Source: Shinella sp. XGS7
Lineage (GTDB): Bacteria > Pseudomonadota > Gammaproteobacteria > Burkholderiales > Burkholderiaceae_C
Length of the DNA stretch: 64,000 bases
Assembly: GCF_020535565.1 (NCBI RefSeq)
Contig: NZ_CP084758.1
Coordinates: forward strand, 2,555,001-2,619,000
Direction: 5' to 3'
Shown: positions 21,455 to 31,171 of the stretch, in pieces
How positions within the stretch are numbered: position 1 is the stretch's first letter
Layout: each line of letters starts with the position of its first letter
Position numbers and translations under genes: made by a program
Notes under the pieces: generated by a model
Told to the model about the DNA's origin: nothing
The model's database searches: none
The model's input: the letters and a program-made list of their open reading frames with translations, nothing else

Positions 21455-22108
21455 ATGCGCAGCTTTGGATTCCCCGAGTTCCTCTTCATCCTGGAAGCCG
21501 CCAAGTGGACTGTGGCGCTCTCCCTGATCGCTTTCATCGGCGGCGCCCTGGTGGGCCTGCTGGTGGCCCTGGCCCGCGTGTCCGAGAACGGCCTGGCCCA
21601 GCGCGCGGCCGGCGTCTTCATCCAGATCTTCCAGGGCACGCCGCTGCTCATGCAGCTCTTCCTGATGTTCTTCGGCCTGCCGATGCTCGGCTTTGACATC
21701 AATCCCTGGGTGGCCGCCGGCATCGCCCTGGTCCTCAATAGCGGCGCCTTCCTGGGCGAGATCTGGCGCGGCTGCATCCAGGCCATACCACGCGGGCAGT
21801 GGGAGGCGGCCGAGGCCCTGAGCCTGAGCTATGTGGCCCGCATGCGCGATGTGATCCTGCCCCAGGCCTTCAAGATCGCCCTGCCGCCCACCGTGGGCTA
21901 TCTGGTGCAGATCATCAAGGGCACCTCGCTGGCCGCCATCATCGGCTTCACCGAGATCACCCGCGCCGGCCAGATCATCAACAACGCCACCTTCCAGCCC
22001 CTGCTGGTGTTCAGCGTGGTGGCGGCCATCTATTTCGTGCTGTGCTGGCCGCTGTCCCTGCTTGCCGCCCGCATGGAGCGCCGCCGCGCCGCGGCCCTGG
22101 CGCGCTGA
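21455..22108 (+). CDS. ABC transporter permease, polar amino acid type (second subunit)
   Basis: Second membrane subunit, 217 residues, 17 bp after the first permease. Its EAA loop is LGEIWRGCIQAIPRGQWEAA, and the segment IIKGTSLAAIIGFTEITRAG is typical of GlnP/HisM permeases. It likely forms the channel with the upstream permease. The cargo prediction rests only on the operon context. Confidence 0.88.
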   Translation: MRSFGFPEFLFILEAAKWTVALSLIAFIGGALVGLLVALARVSENGLAQRAAGVFIQIFQGTPLLMQLFLMFFGLPMLGFDINPWVAAGIALVLNSGAFLGEIWRGCIQAIPRGQWEAAEALSLSYVARMRDVILPQAFKIALPPTVGYLVQIIKGTSLAAIIGFTEITRAGQIINNATFQPLLVFSVVAAIYFVLCWPLSLLAARMERRRAAALAR

Positions 22109-22161
22109 GCCGATTGCTTCTCTCTCCTCCCTTCCTGCTTCCATCCACGGAGACAACGACG

Positions 22162-22962
22162 ATGAAGACCATCACCACCTCCCCGACCCGCCGTCTGCTG
22201 GTTTCGGCCCTGGCCGCCCTGAGCCTGGGTGCTGTGGCGCTGAGCGCGCAAGCCCAGTCCCTGGCCGATCTGAAGAAGAAGGGCGAGCTCACCGTGGGCA
22301 TGCTGGTGGACTTTCCGCCCTACGGCACGCTCAACAGCGCCAACCAGCCCGACGGCTACGACGCCGACGTGGCCAAGCTGCTGGCCAAGGAGCTGGGCCT
22401 GAAGGTGAACATCGTGCCGGTCACCGGTCCCAACCGCATCCCCTTCCTGCTGACCAACAAGGTGGACCTGCTGGTGGCCTCCCTGGCCGTCACGCCGGAG
22501 CGCGCCAAGCAGGTGCAGTTCTCCAAGCCCTATGCGGCCGCCACCATCGTGGTCTACGGCAGCAGCAAGGCCGCCATCAAGAGCGCAGCTGATCTGAAGA
22601 GCTTCCGCATCGGCGTGGCCCGCGCGTCCACCCAGGACATCTCGCTCACCGCCGCCGCCCCGGCCGGCACGGAGATCCGCCGCTTCGACGACGACGCCTC
22701 GGCCATGCAGGCCCTGATGTCGGGCCAGGTGGACGCCATCGGCTGCTCCACCACGGTGGCGGCCCAGATCGCCCAGCGCGCCGGCAATGCCTTCGAGAAC
22801 AAGTTCGTGCTGCGCCAGCAGGAGATGGGCATCGCCCTGCGTCCGGGCCAGGAGGAGCTGCTCAAGGCCGTCAATGCCTTTGTGGACAAGCACCGCGCCA
22901 GCGAGCTCAACGCCTACTACAAGAAGTGGCTGGGCACCGACTTCCCGAGTCTGAGCCAGTAA
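22162..22962 (+). CDS. ABC transporter substrate-binding protein, SBP family 3
   Basis: Periplasmic receptor of the importer, 266 residues. A signal peptide ends near ALSAQAQS (about residue 32), and the mature part has the two-lobed family-3 pattern: LTVGMLVDFPPYG, GYDADVAKLLAKELG, NRIPFLLTNKVDLLVASLAVTP and RIGVARASTQD. Residues that bind the amino-acid alpha-amino and carboxylate groups in classical members would need a structural alignment. Whether they are changed here is the main test of the sugar-acid hypothesis. Confidence 0.88.
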   Translation: MKTITTSPTRRLLVSALAALSLGAVALSAQAQSLADLKKKGELTVGMLVDFPPYGTLNSANQPDGYDADVAKLLAKELGLKVNIVPVTGPNRIPFLLTNKVDLLVASLAVTPERAKQVQFSKPYAAATIVVYGSSKAAIKSAADLKSFRIGVARASTQDISLTAAAPAGTEIRRFDDDASAMQALMSGQVDAIGCSTTVAAQIAQRAGNAFENKFVLRQQEMGIALRPGQEELLKAVNAFVDKHRASELNAYYKKWLGTDFPSLSQ

Positions 22963-22977
22963 GGACAGGGGCCGCGC

Positions 22978-23743
<766 letters not shown>

Positions 23744-23751
<8 letters not shown>

Positions 23752-24514
23752 GGCCGCGCCCCTGCTGATCTCGCTGGCCGCCTTCGGCGCCAGCGAGGTG
23801 CGCCGCCTCGGTCAGCTGCACTACACCCAGCTGGCCCGCGAGGCCGGCGCCGACGGTGTGGAGGTGCGCGCCGAGCTGCTGCTGGACCCCGAGGCCGAGC
23901 TGCCCGCCCTGGCCGCCACCGGCTGCGTGGCCGTGTACTCCGAGCCCGCGCCGCTCTGGCATCCCGACGACGGCCTGCTGGACCACGCGGCCCTGGAGCA
24001 GGGCCTGGCGCGCGCACAGCGCCTGGGCGCGCGCCGGCTCAAGATGTCCATAGGCGGTTTCGATCCGCAGCACTCGCGCCACAGCCTGCACGATCTGCGC
24101 CGCCGCCTGGCCGAGACGCCGAGCGTGGAGCTGCTGATCGAGAACGACCAGACCCTCAAGGCCGGCACCCTGGCGGCGCTGCAGCGCTTCGCGGCCGAGG
24201 CCTGCGATGCGGGCCTGGACCTGGGTCTGGTCTTTGACATGGGTAACTGGCACTGGCTGGGCGAGTGCCCGCTGGGCGCCGCCCAGGCCCTGGGCCCCCA
24301 GGTGCGCTACATCCACACCAAGGGCGTGTTCCGCCGCCCGGACCGCTGGGTGGCCGTGCCCCTGGCCGAGTCCGCCGCACCCTGGCGCGCCGTGCTGCGC
24401 GCCCTGCCGGCCGGCCAGCCCTGGGCCATCGAATATCCCCTGCAGGGCGAGGACCTGGTGGCCGTGACCCGGGCCGAGCTGGCCCTGCTGAAACAGACCC
24501 GAGAGATCGCATGA
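23744..24514 (+). CDS. kguE: sugar phosphate isomerase/epimerase, KguE-like
   Basis: TIM-barrel protein of the xylose-isomerase-like/AP endonuclease 2 superfamily, 256 residues. It has metal-ligand-type segments [27 protein letters not shown] and WAIEYPL. In Pseudomonas, KguE is the first gene product of the 2-ketogluconate operon (kguEKTD) and is annotated as an epimerase or isomerase of unclear exact reaction. The start overlaps the ATPase gene by 8 bp and its stop overlaps kguK as ATGA, so the genes are translationally coupled. Confidence 0.8.
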
Positions 24515-25470
24515 GCGCAAGCAACAACGCCCCCCTGGACGTGGTCACCTTCGGCGAGGCCATGATGATGCTGGTGGCCGAACAGGCCGGTCCGCTGGAG
24601 CAGGTGGAGCGCTTTCTCAAGCGCACCGCCGGCGCCGAGACCAATGTGGCCATCGGCCTGGCCCGCCTGGGCTTTGGCGTGGCCTGGGTCTCGCGCCTGG
24701 GCACCGATTCGCTGGGCCGCTATCTGCTGGCCGCCATGCAGGCCGAGGGCATCGACTGCTCGCATGTGGTGAGCGACCCCGCCCAGCGCACCGGCTTTCT
24801 CTTCAAGGGCAAGGTGCTGGATGGCAGCGACCCGCCCATCGAGTACCACCGCAAGGGCTCGGCCGCCAGCCAGCTGCGCGCCGAAGACATCGACGCCCCC
24901 TGGCTCACGGCCGCGCGCCATCTGCATGCCACCGGCGTGTTCCCGGCGCTCAACGAGGGGACCTATGCCGCCGCCGAGCGCAGCATGGCGCTGATGCGCG
25001 CCGCCTGCCGCAGCATCTCCTTCGACCCCAATCTGCGCCCCAGCCTCTGGCCCAGCCGCGAGCGCATGGTGGCGGGCATCAATGCCCTTGCCGCCAAGGC
25101 CGATTGGGTGCTGCCCGGCATCGAGGAGGGCAAGATCCTGATGGGCTCCGAGGACCCCGTGGCCATCGCGCGCTTCTACCGCGAGCTGGGCGCCAGGCTG
25201 GTCGTCGTGAAGCTGGGCGCCGAGGGCGCCTATTACGACAGCGAGAGCGCCGGCTGCGGCCGGGTGCCCGGCTTCCCGGTGGCGCAGGTGGTGGATACCG
25301 TGGGCGCGGGCGACGGCTTCGCGGCCGGCGTGATCAGCGCCCTGCTGGAAGGCCGCAGCGTGCCCGAGGCCGTGCGCCGCGGCTGCTGGATCGGCGCCCG
25401 CGCCGTGCAGGTGCTGGGCGATACCGAGGGCCTGCCCACGCGTGCACAGCTGGCCGAGGCGGGGCTCTGA
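24511..25470 (+). CDS. kguK: PfkB-family sugar kinase, probable 2-ketogluconate kinase
   Basis: Ribokinase-type kinase of 319 residues predicted to phosphorylate 2-ketogluconate (or 2-keto-3-deoxygluconate) at the 6-position. The PfkB motifs are present: GGETN-like AGAETNVAIGLARLG near the N-terminus and DTVGAGDGFAAG with the catalytic aspartate near the C-terminus. The start ATG overlaps the kguE stop. The family alone would allow 2-keto-3-deoxygluconate kinase (KdgK). The order E-K-D behind a PtxS-type operator favours KguK. Confidence 0.82.
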   Translation: MSASNNAPLDVVTFGEAMMMLVAEQAGPLEQVERFLKRTAGAETNVAIGLARLGFGVAWVSRLGTDSLGRYLLAAMQAEGIDCSHVVSDPAQRTGFLFKGKVLDGSDPPIEYHRKGSAASQLRAEDIDAPWLTAARHLHATGVFPALNEGTYAAAERSMALMRAACRSISFDPNLRPSLWPSRERMVAGINALAAKADWVLPGIEEGKILMGSEDPVAIARFYRELGARLVVVKLGAEGAYYDSESAGCGRVPGFPVAQVVDTVGAGDGFAAGVISALLEGRSVPEAVRRGCWIGARAVQVLGDTEGLPTRAQLAEAGL

Positions 25471-25471
25471 G

Positions 25472-26422
25472 ATGGCCCGGGTCCTGGTCTTTCGCGAGCT
25501 GCCGCCCGATCAGCTGGCGCGCCTGCAGGCCGAACACGCCGTGCAGGTGGCCGACCCGCGCCAGCCGGCGCAGCGCGCGGCTTTCGACGCAGCCCTGGGC
25601 GAGGCCGAGGGCCTGATCGGTGCCAGCGTCAAGATCGACGCGGCCCTGGCGCCCAGGCTCAAGGTCATCTCCAGCATCTCGGTGGGCGTGGACAACTACG
25701 CGCTGGCCGATCTCAAGGCCCGCGGCATCATGCTCTGCCACACGCCCGGCGTGCTGACCGAGACCACGGCCGACACGATCTTCGCCCTCATCATGGCCAG
25801 CAGCCGGCGCCTGGTGGAGCTGAGCAATCTGGTGCGCGAGGGCCACTGGACCCGCAATATCGGCCCCGAGCTCTTTGGCTGGGATGTACAGGGCAAGACC
25901 CTGGGCATCCTGGGCTATGGCCGCATCGGCCAGGCCCTGGCCCGGCGTGCCGCCCTGGGCTTTCATATGCCGGTGCGTTACTACAGCCGCCGACCGGTGG
26001 AAGTGCCGGGTCTTGAGGCCTGGGCCAGCCATGGCAGCCTGGACGAGGTGCTGGCCAGCAGCGATATCGTGGCCCTGACCCTGCCGCTCTCGGACGAGAC
26101 GCGCGGCCTGATGGGCGCGCGCGAGTTCGCGCTGATGAAGCCGGGCGCCATCTTCGTGAACGGCGCCCGCGGCGCCATCGTGCAGGAGGACGCCCTGCTG
26201 GCGGCGCTGGACAGTGGCCATCTGCGCGCCGTGGGCCTGGACGTGTTTGCCACCGAGCCCCTGCCGCTGGATTCGCCGCTGCGCAGCCATCCCAAGGTCA
26301 CGCCCTTGCCGCATATCGGCTCTGCCACGCACGAGACCCGCTACCGCATGGCCGAGCTGGCGGTGAGCAATCTGCTGGCCGCGCTGGCGGGGCAGACCCC
26401 GCCCGCGGTCTATCCGCTCTGA
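25472..26422 (+). CDS. kguD: D-2-hydroxyacid dehydrogenase, probable 2-ketogluconate-6-phosphate reductase
   Basis: NAD(P)H-dependent reductase of 316 residues. It would convert 2-keto-6-phosphogluconate to 6-phosphogluconate, feeding the Entner-Doudoroff or pentose phosphate routes. The Rossmann fingerprint is LGILGYGRIGQALARRA. The catalytic arginine is in NGARGAIV, the glutamate in the ATEPL segment and the histidine in PHIGSATHETR. It begins one base after kguK stops and is the last gene of the operon. By family alone it could also be a glyoxylate/hydroxypyruvate reductase. Confidence 0.85.
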   Translation: MARVLVFRELPPDQLARLQAEHAVQVADPRQPAQRAAFDAALGEAEGLIGASVKIDAALAPRLKVISSISVGVDNYALADLKARGIMLCHTPGVLTETTADTIFALIMASSRRLVELSNLVREGHWTRNIGPELFGWDVQGKTLGILGYGRIGQALARRAALGFHMPVRYYSRRPVEVPGLEAWASHGSLDEVLASSDIVALTLPLSDETRGLMGAREFALMKPGAIFVNGARGAIVQEDALLAALDSGHLRAVGLDVFATEPLPLDSPLRSHPKVTPLPHIGSATHETRYRMAELAVSNLLAALAGQTPPAVYPL

Positions 26423-26434
26423 GCGTGCACCCGC

Positions 26435-27025
26435 TCAGCCGGCGGGCGGCAGATCGTCGGGCCAGCCGGGGTTGATCCGGGCCCAGACCTCGTGATCGCG
26501 CCAAGCGCCGTCGATGAACAGATAGCGCCGCGACAGGCCTTCCTGCTCAAAGCCCAGGGCCTTCAGCACCGCGCGGCTGCGCGCGTTGTCGGGGCGCACC
26601 GCGGCCTGCACGCGGTGCAGCCGCAGCACCGGGCCGAAGGCCAGGTCCAGCACGGCGCGCAGGGCTTCGTTCATCAGGCCGCGCCCCTGGGCCGCCTGGT
26701 CCAGGGTGTAGCCCAGGATCACGTTCTGGAAGGGCCCGCGCGAGGGCTGGCTGAGCTGGGCCTGGCCGATGACGCGCTCCGGGGCCTCCAGCAGGCTGAA
26801 CCAGTAGCGCCAGACCGTGCCGGCCGCGAAGGCCGCCTCACCCTGCTCCAGGCGCTGGGCGACGGCATGGGGCTCCAGGAAGTCGGGCGGGTAGGGCGGG
26901 TCCCAGGGTGCGAAATGCGCCTGGTTGCGCTGCAGATAGTCGCGCACCGTGGCCGTCAGCGCCACCGAGGGCGCGCGCAGCAGCAGGCGCTCGGTCTGCA
27001 GCACCAGGGGCGGCGTGGCGCCCAT
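26435..27025 (-). CDS. GNAT-family N-acetyltransferase, RimJ/RimL-like
   Basis: Acetyl-CoA-dependent acetyltransferase of 196 residues. It opens LQTERLLLRAPS, as in RimJ/RimL proteins, and has the acetyl-CoA loop QAAQGRGLMNEALRAVL and the conserved RPDNARSRAVLKALGFEQEG. RimJ/L enzymes modify ribosomal-protein N-termini, but many relatives have other targets, so the substrate is open. I chose ATG 27025. It lies four bases downstream of the AhpD-like gene and is probably cotranscribed with it. Confidence 0.85.
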   Translation of the reverse strand: MGATPPLVLQTERLLLRAPSVALTATVRDYLQRNQAHFAPWDPPYPPDFLEPHAVAQRLEQGEAAFAAGTVWRYWFSLLEAPERVIGQAQLSQPSRGPFQNVILGYTLDQAAQGRGLMNEALRAVLDLAFGPVLRLHRVQAAVRPDNARSRAVLKALGFEQEGLSRRYLFIDGAWRDHEVWARINPGWPDDLPPAG

Positions 27026-27029
27026 GGGT

Positions 27030-27497
27030 TCAGGCCGCCTTGGGGATGGGCGGGTTGAAGCGCAGTGCCATGGCGATGCGGTTCCAGGCATTGATATTGG
27101 CCACGGCCACGGTCAGATAGCTCAGGCCGGCCGGGCCGAATTCGGCCAGGGCGCGGGCGTAGAGCGCGTCGTCCGCGCCGCCTTGCGGGGCCAGGGTCAG
27201 GGCCTCGGTCCATTCAAGGGCGATGCGTTCGCGCTCGCTGTACACGGGGGCCTCGCGCCAGGTGGCCAGCAGGTCCAGGCGCGGCGCGTCCATGCCCAGC
27301 TGGCGCGCCACATTCAGATGGAACTGCAGGCAGAAGGCGCAGCCATTGAGCTGGGAGGCGCGCAGCTTGATCAGCTCGATCAGGTCATCGGCCAGGCCCG
27401 AGGCCTTGAGGGCCTTGCCCAGGGCCATCAGGGCTTCGCTCACACCGGGGGTGAGGGCGGCGAATTCGGGGCGGTCGATGCGGGGGCTGGTGCTCAT
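27030..27497 (-). CDS. carboxymuconolactone decarboxylase family protein, AhpD-like
   Basis: All-helical protein of 155 residues with the AhpD redox motif CAFC followed by histidine (NGCAFCLQFHLNVAR), a possible peroxidase or thiol-disulfide active site. Start ATG 27497 was preferred to the upstream ATG at 27530 because the conserved region begins soon after. It pairs with the GNAT gene and is divergent from the cytochrome bd operon. Confidence 0.88.
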   Translation of the reverse strand: MSTSPRIDRPEFAALTPGVSEALMALGKALKASGLADDLIELIKLRASQLNGCAFCLQFHLNVARQLGMDAPRLDLLATWREAPVYSERERIALEWTEALTLAPQGGADDALYARALAEFGPAGLSYLTVAVANINAWNRIAMALRFNPPIPKAA

Positions 27498-27598
27498 GGC
27501 TGCGGCGCTTTGTTGGGGGCTGGGCGGCAATTATGGCGCGGGCCCCGGCGCTGCTTTATGGCAGGGCGGAGCCCGCGCGCCTGCGGCAAATTGACCCA

Positions 27599-27628
27599 GG
27601 ACAGTTTGTCCAAAGGCAATTTGTCCAA
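27599..27628. promoter_or_regulatory. Direct repeats and palindrome upstream of the cytochrome bd operon
   Basis: TTTGTCCAA occurs at 27605-27613 and again at 27620-27628, 15 bases apart. The first copy is part of the palindrome GGACA-gtt-TGTCC (27599-27611). A tandem half-site arrangement in the divergent region between the AhpD-like gene and cydA suggests a regulator-binding site. It is not an FNR/ANR box (TTGAT-N4-ATCAA), and the regulator is unknown. Confidence 0.4.
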
Positions 27629-27690
27629 TCGCGCATAGGCCCCGGCTTGCGAAGAATGGCGGGACATTGAGTCAGCGCAAGGAGTTGTAC

Positions 27691-27783
27691 GTGCAGATGA
27701 GTTGCCCGGCCTGGGCCACCTTTTCGAGTCCCGCTGCCGCGGATGTTGCCACCGTGCGGGAGCGGCGCTCATGGACGCGCTGA
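27691..27783 (+). CDS. Possible 30-residue leader ORF coupled to cydA
   Basis: A GTG at 27691 with AAGGAG seven bases upstream opens a 30-codon frame that stops at TGA 27781-27783, just inside cydA (ATG 27771), so the two overlap. The peptide is hydrophilic with no membrane span, so it is not a CydX-type subunit. The good ribosome site and overlap suggest translational coupling, but no homology is recognised. Confidence 0.3.
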   Translation: MQMSCPAWATFSSPAAADVATVRERRSWTR

Positions 27784-29124
27784 TGCTGGCCCGGCTGCAG
27801 TTCGCGGCGAACATCAGTTTCCACATCCTCTTTCCCACCATCACCATCGCCCTGGGCTGGGTGCTGCTCTTCATGCGCTGGCGCTGGCTGCGCAGCGGCC
27901 AGGCGCACTGGCTCACGGCCTACCGCTTCTGGACCAAGGTCTTCGCGCTGAGCTTTGCGCTGGGCGTGGTGAGCGGCATCACCATGAGCTTCCAGTTCGG
28001 TACCAACTGGCCGGGCTTCATGGAGCGGGCCGGCAATATCGCCGGCCCCCTGCTGGGCTACGAGGTGCTCACCGCCTTCTTCCTGGAGGCGGGCTTTCTG
28101 GGCGTGATGCTCTTCGGCCAGGGCCGGGTCAGCGAGCGGGTGCATCTGTGGGCCACCTTCCTGGTGGCCTTCGGCACAACGCTCAGCGCCTTCTGGATCC
28201 TGAGCCTGAACTCCTGGATGCAGACGCCCCAGGGCCACGAGATCATCAACGGCGAGTTCCACGCCCTGAGCTGGTGGGCCGTGATTTTCAACCCCTCGCT
28301 GCCCTACCGGCTCACGCACAAGCTGCTGGCCTCGGGCCTGACGGTGGCCTTCTTCCTGGCCGGGGTGAGCGCCTGGCAGCTGCTCAAGGGGCGGGTGCAG
28401 GCGCATACCGCGCCGGTGCTGCGCCTGGGCCTGGTCCTCGCGGCTGCGCTGATCCCGCTGCAGATCCTGGTGGGCGATCTGCACGGCCTGAACACGCTCA
28501 AGCACCAGCCGGCCAAGATTGCGGCGATGGAGGGCGTGTGGCAGACCGAGCGCGGCGCGCCCCTGCTGCTCTTCGCGGTGCCCAATGAGGCCGAGCGCCG
28601 CAATGACCACGCCCTGGGCATCCCCAAGCTGGCCAGCCTGATCCTCACCCACGAGGCCGAGGGCGAGATCCGCGGCCTGGACGAGTTCCGCGGCGCATCC
28701 GCCGGTGGCGCCGCTGTTCTACGGCTTTCGCCTGATGGTGGGCCTGGGCATGCTGATGCTGGTCTTCAGCTGGGGCGGGCTGTGGCTGCTGCGCCGCCGC
28801 GGCGCCCTGGCGCTGCCGCGGCCCTGGCTCTGGGGCCTGGCCCTGATGAGCTTCTCGGGCTGGGGCGCCACCCTGGCCGGCTGGTATGTGACCGAGATCG
28901 GCCGCCAGCCCTTCATCGTCTACGGTCTGCTGCGCACCGCCGAGGTGGCCTCCACCACGCCCGGCAGCACCATCGCCGCCAGCCTGGCCGGCTATCTGAG
29001 CCTGTATCTGGCCCTGCTGCTGGCCTATGTGGCGGTGGTCAAGCGCCTGGCCGAGCAGCCCGCCGCGGAGTACGGCAGCGCGGCGGTGGCACGGCCCGCC
29101 CTGAACGCCGGGAGTCACGCATGA
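27771..29124 (+). pseudogene. cydA: cytochrome bd-type quinol oxidase subunit I, frameshifted as read
   Basis: Catalytic subunit of the high-affinity quinol:O2 oxidase in the inner membrane. The first frame (27771 to about 28695) gives the N-terminus with the haem-ligand histidine (ARLQFAANISFHILFP) and the conserved helices. The remainder, from HPPVAPLFYGFRLMVGLG through TEIGRQPFIVYGLLRTAE, continues in another frame from about 28696. The break fits loss of two bases in a GCGCGC run (28692-28696). The total of about 451 residues and a short Q-loop indicate the CIO (cyanide-insensitive) subtype. The stop overlaps cydB as ATGA. It could be an assembly error rather than real inactivation, because the rest of the gene is well kept. 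Confidence 0.88.
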
Positions 29125-30119
29125 CGAACCTCGACCATGCCATGCCCCTGATCTTTTTGGGCCTGATGGGCCTGGCCATGCTGATTTATGTGGTGCTGGA
29201 CGGCTATGACCTGGGCGTGGGCCTGCTGATGGTGGGCGCCAGCGATGCGCACAAGGACCGCATGGTGGCCTCCATCGGCCCCTTCTGGGATGCCAACGAG
29301 ACCTGGCTGGTGCTGGGCGTGGGCACCTTGCTGATTGCCTTTCCCAAAGCCCAGGGTCTGATCCTCAATGCGCTCTACCTGCCGGTGTGCCTGATGCTGC
29401 TGGGCCTGATTCTGCGCGGCGTGGCCTTCGACTTCCGGGTCAAGGTGGACGCGCAGTGGAAGCCGCTGTGGAACCGTGCCTTCATGGCCGGCTCGCTCCT
29501 GGCGGCCCTGGCCCAGGGCTGGATGCTGGGGCGCTATATCACGGGGCTGCAGAGCGGCTGGGCCTTCGACCTCTTTGCCGCCGCCATCGCCCTGGCCCTG
29601 GCGGCGGCCTATGCCCTGCTGGGCGCGGGCTGGCTGCTGATGAAGACCGAGGGCGCGCTGCAGAGCCTGGCCCTGGCGCGGGCCAAGCAGGCCTGGCCGG
29701 CCGTGGTGCTGGGCCTGGCCCTGATCTCGGTGGCCACGCCCTGGGTCAGCCCCACGGTGCGCGAGCGCTGGTTCCAGATGCCGGGCCTGATCGCCCTGGC
29801 GCCCATCCCGCTGATGTGCGGCCTGGCCCTGCTGGTGCTGCGCGCCCAGCTCAACTCCAGCCGCGTGCTGGGCAAGCTGTGCTGGCTGCCCTTTGCGCTG
29901 ACGGTGGCGGTGATGGTGCTGGGCTTCTTCGGCCTGGCTTACAGCCTCTATCCCTATGTGATGGTGGACCGCATGACGGCCTGGGAGGCCGCCGCCGCGC
30001 CGGCCTCGCTGCGCTTCATCCTGGTGGGCTGTGCGATCAGCGTGCCGGTGATCCTGGCCTACACGGCCTTTGCCTACCGGGTGTTCTGGGGCAAGGCGGG
30101 CGAGCTGCACTACGGCTGA
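29121..30119 (+). CDS. cydB: cytochrome bd-type quinol oxidase subunit II
   Basis: Second membrane subunit of the bd/CIO oxidase, 332 residues with about nine hydrophobic spans. It opens with the family pattern (IYVVLDGYDLGVGLL, then FWDANETWLVLG and FPKAQGLIL). Its ATG overlaps the cydA stop codon (ATGA at 29121-29124), indicating translational coupling. It remains intact although cydA is frameshifted, which favours a sequencing error in cydA or a recent mutation. Confidence 0.95.
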   Translation: MTNLDHAMPLIFLGLMGLAMLIYVVLDGYDLGVGLLMVGASDAHKDRMVASIGPFWDANETWLVLGVGTLLIAFPKAQGLILNALYLPVCLMLLGLILRGVAFDFRVKVDAQWKPLWNRAFMAGSLLAALAQGWMLGRYITGLQSGWAFDLFAAAIALALAAAYALLGAGWLLMKTEGALQSLALARAKQAWPAVVLGLALISVATPWVSPTVRERWFQMPGLIALAPIPLMCGLALLVLRAQLNSSRVLGKLCWLPFALTVAVMVLGFFGLAYSLYPYVMVDRMTAWEAAAAPASLRFILVGCAISVPVILAYTAFAYRVFWGKAGELHYG

Positions 30120-30268
30120 GCCGCCGCGGCGGCGCCGGCTTCGTCCCCGGCAGCCGCCGCTCGATCCGGCCAGGGCGCAGTTCGTCGCGCGGGCATGGCG
30201 GCCCGCGGCCGGGCTTTCGATACTCCGGGCATGCCATCGTCCCGATGGGTGCCCAGGAGTTCGCCACC

Positions 30269-30571
30269 ATGAAGCCGTCCCTCCGCCGTCAGCGCCAGAC
30301 CCTCGCCCCCGGCCTGGCCGCGGGCCTGCTGCTGTGTGCGGCCCTGGGCCTGCCGGCCGCGCCGGCCCAGGCCAGCGAGGTGGTGAAGCTGGCGCGTCTG
30401 GTGATCACGGGCCAGCGCAGCCCGGCGGCCGATCCCGCCGTTCAGGCCGCGGCCAGCCGTCCGGTGGAGAAGCTGCCGCGGGTGCTGGTGGAGGGGCGGC
30501 GCAGCGAGGACGGCGTGCAGGAAGACCGCCAATACGCCGCCCAGCGCCGCAGCCAGCCGCGGGCACTGTAG
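30269..30571 (+). CDS. Small secreted protein of unknown function
   Basis: I do not recognise this 100-residue protein. It has a clear signal peptide (LAAGLLLCAALGLPAAPAQA, about residues 15-34) and a basic, low-complexity mature part (KLARLVITGQRS, VLVEGRRSED). AGGAG lies eight bases before the ATG, which supports the start. It lies 149 bp after cydB and converges with the GNAT gene that ends 9 bp away. The mature part resembles the short periplasmic proteins seen in related genomes, but no function can be given. Confidence 0.6.
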   Translation: MKPSLRRQRQTLAPGLAAGLLLCAALGLPAAPAQASEVVKLARLVITGQRSPAADPAVQAAASRPVEKLPRVLVEGRRSEDGVQEDRQYAAQRRSQPRAL

Positions 30572-30579
30572 GCGAGGGC

Positions 30580-31137
30580 TCAGGCCGCTGCGGCCGGCCC
30601 CGGCCACTGCGGCGGCCGCGGGTGCAGGCGCGCCATGCAGTAGCTGTCCACATAGCGGCCATTCACCAGGGCGTAGGCGCGCTGGCGGCCCTCGATCTCG
30701 AAGCCGTGGCGCTGGTAGAGCCGGATGGCGCGCTCGTTGTCCACGAACACGCCCAGCTCCACCCGCAGCACATGGGCCCAGTGGTCCGCATAGTCCAGCA
30801 GGGCGCTCATCAGGGCAGCGCCCACGCCGCGGCCCTGGGCCTCGGGCAGCACGGCGATGCCCATATGCATCACATGGCGGCGCCTGGGTGAGGGATTGGC
30901 CAGCATCAGGCCCGCGCTGCCCACCACCCGGCCATCCAGCAAGGCCACCAGCTGCAGATCCTGGCTGCGGGCCGGCGCCAGATTGTCTGTGAGGCGCTGC
31001 TTCCACTGCTCCTCACTGCCATAAGGCATCTGCAGCAGGCCCGGCAGCACCTCGGGGTGACTCATCAGCTGGGCCATGGCGGCGGCGTCACCTACCTGGC
31101 TGCGGCGGATCTCGAGGTCGGTGGGGGCTGTGTGCAT
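30580..31137 (-). CDS. GNAT-family N-acetyltransferase, AaaT/YhhY-like
   Basis: Acetyltransferase of 185 residues similar to E. coli YhhY (AaaT), which acetylates phenylalanine and methionine. Shared features are the N-terminal IRRSQVGDAAAMAQL, the acetyl-CoA loop PEAQGRGVGAALMSALLDYA, and VELGVFVDNERAIRLYQRHG followed by FEIEGRQRAYALVNGRYVD near the end. ATG 31137 was chosen because AAGGAG lies just upstream on the minus strand. Its leader contains a strong terminator-like hairpin, so expression may be attenuated. Confidence 0.85.
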   Translation of the reverse strand: MHTAPTDLEIRRSQVGDAAAMAQLMSHPEVLPGLLQMPYGSEEQWKQRLTDNLAPARSQDLQLVALLDGRVVGSAGLMLANPSPRRRHVMHMGIAVLPEAQGRGVGAALMSALLDYADHWAHVLRVELGVFVDNERAIRLYQRHGFEIEGRQRAYALVNGRYVDSYCMARLHPRPPQWPGPAAAA

Positions 31138-31171
31138 CGTCTTCGCTCCTTGGGAATGGGGGACCGGGAAC

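Noticed and set aside
27702-30119. A single 805-codon frame that appears to fuse cydA and cydB
   Set aside because: The middle third is a wrong-frame translation of cydA after the frameshift at about 28695. The apparent fusion arises only because that frame happens to match cydB.
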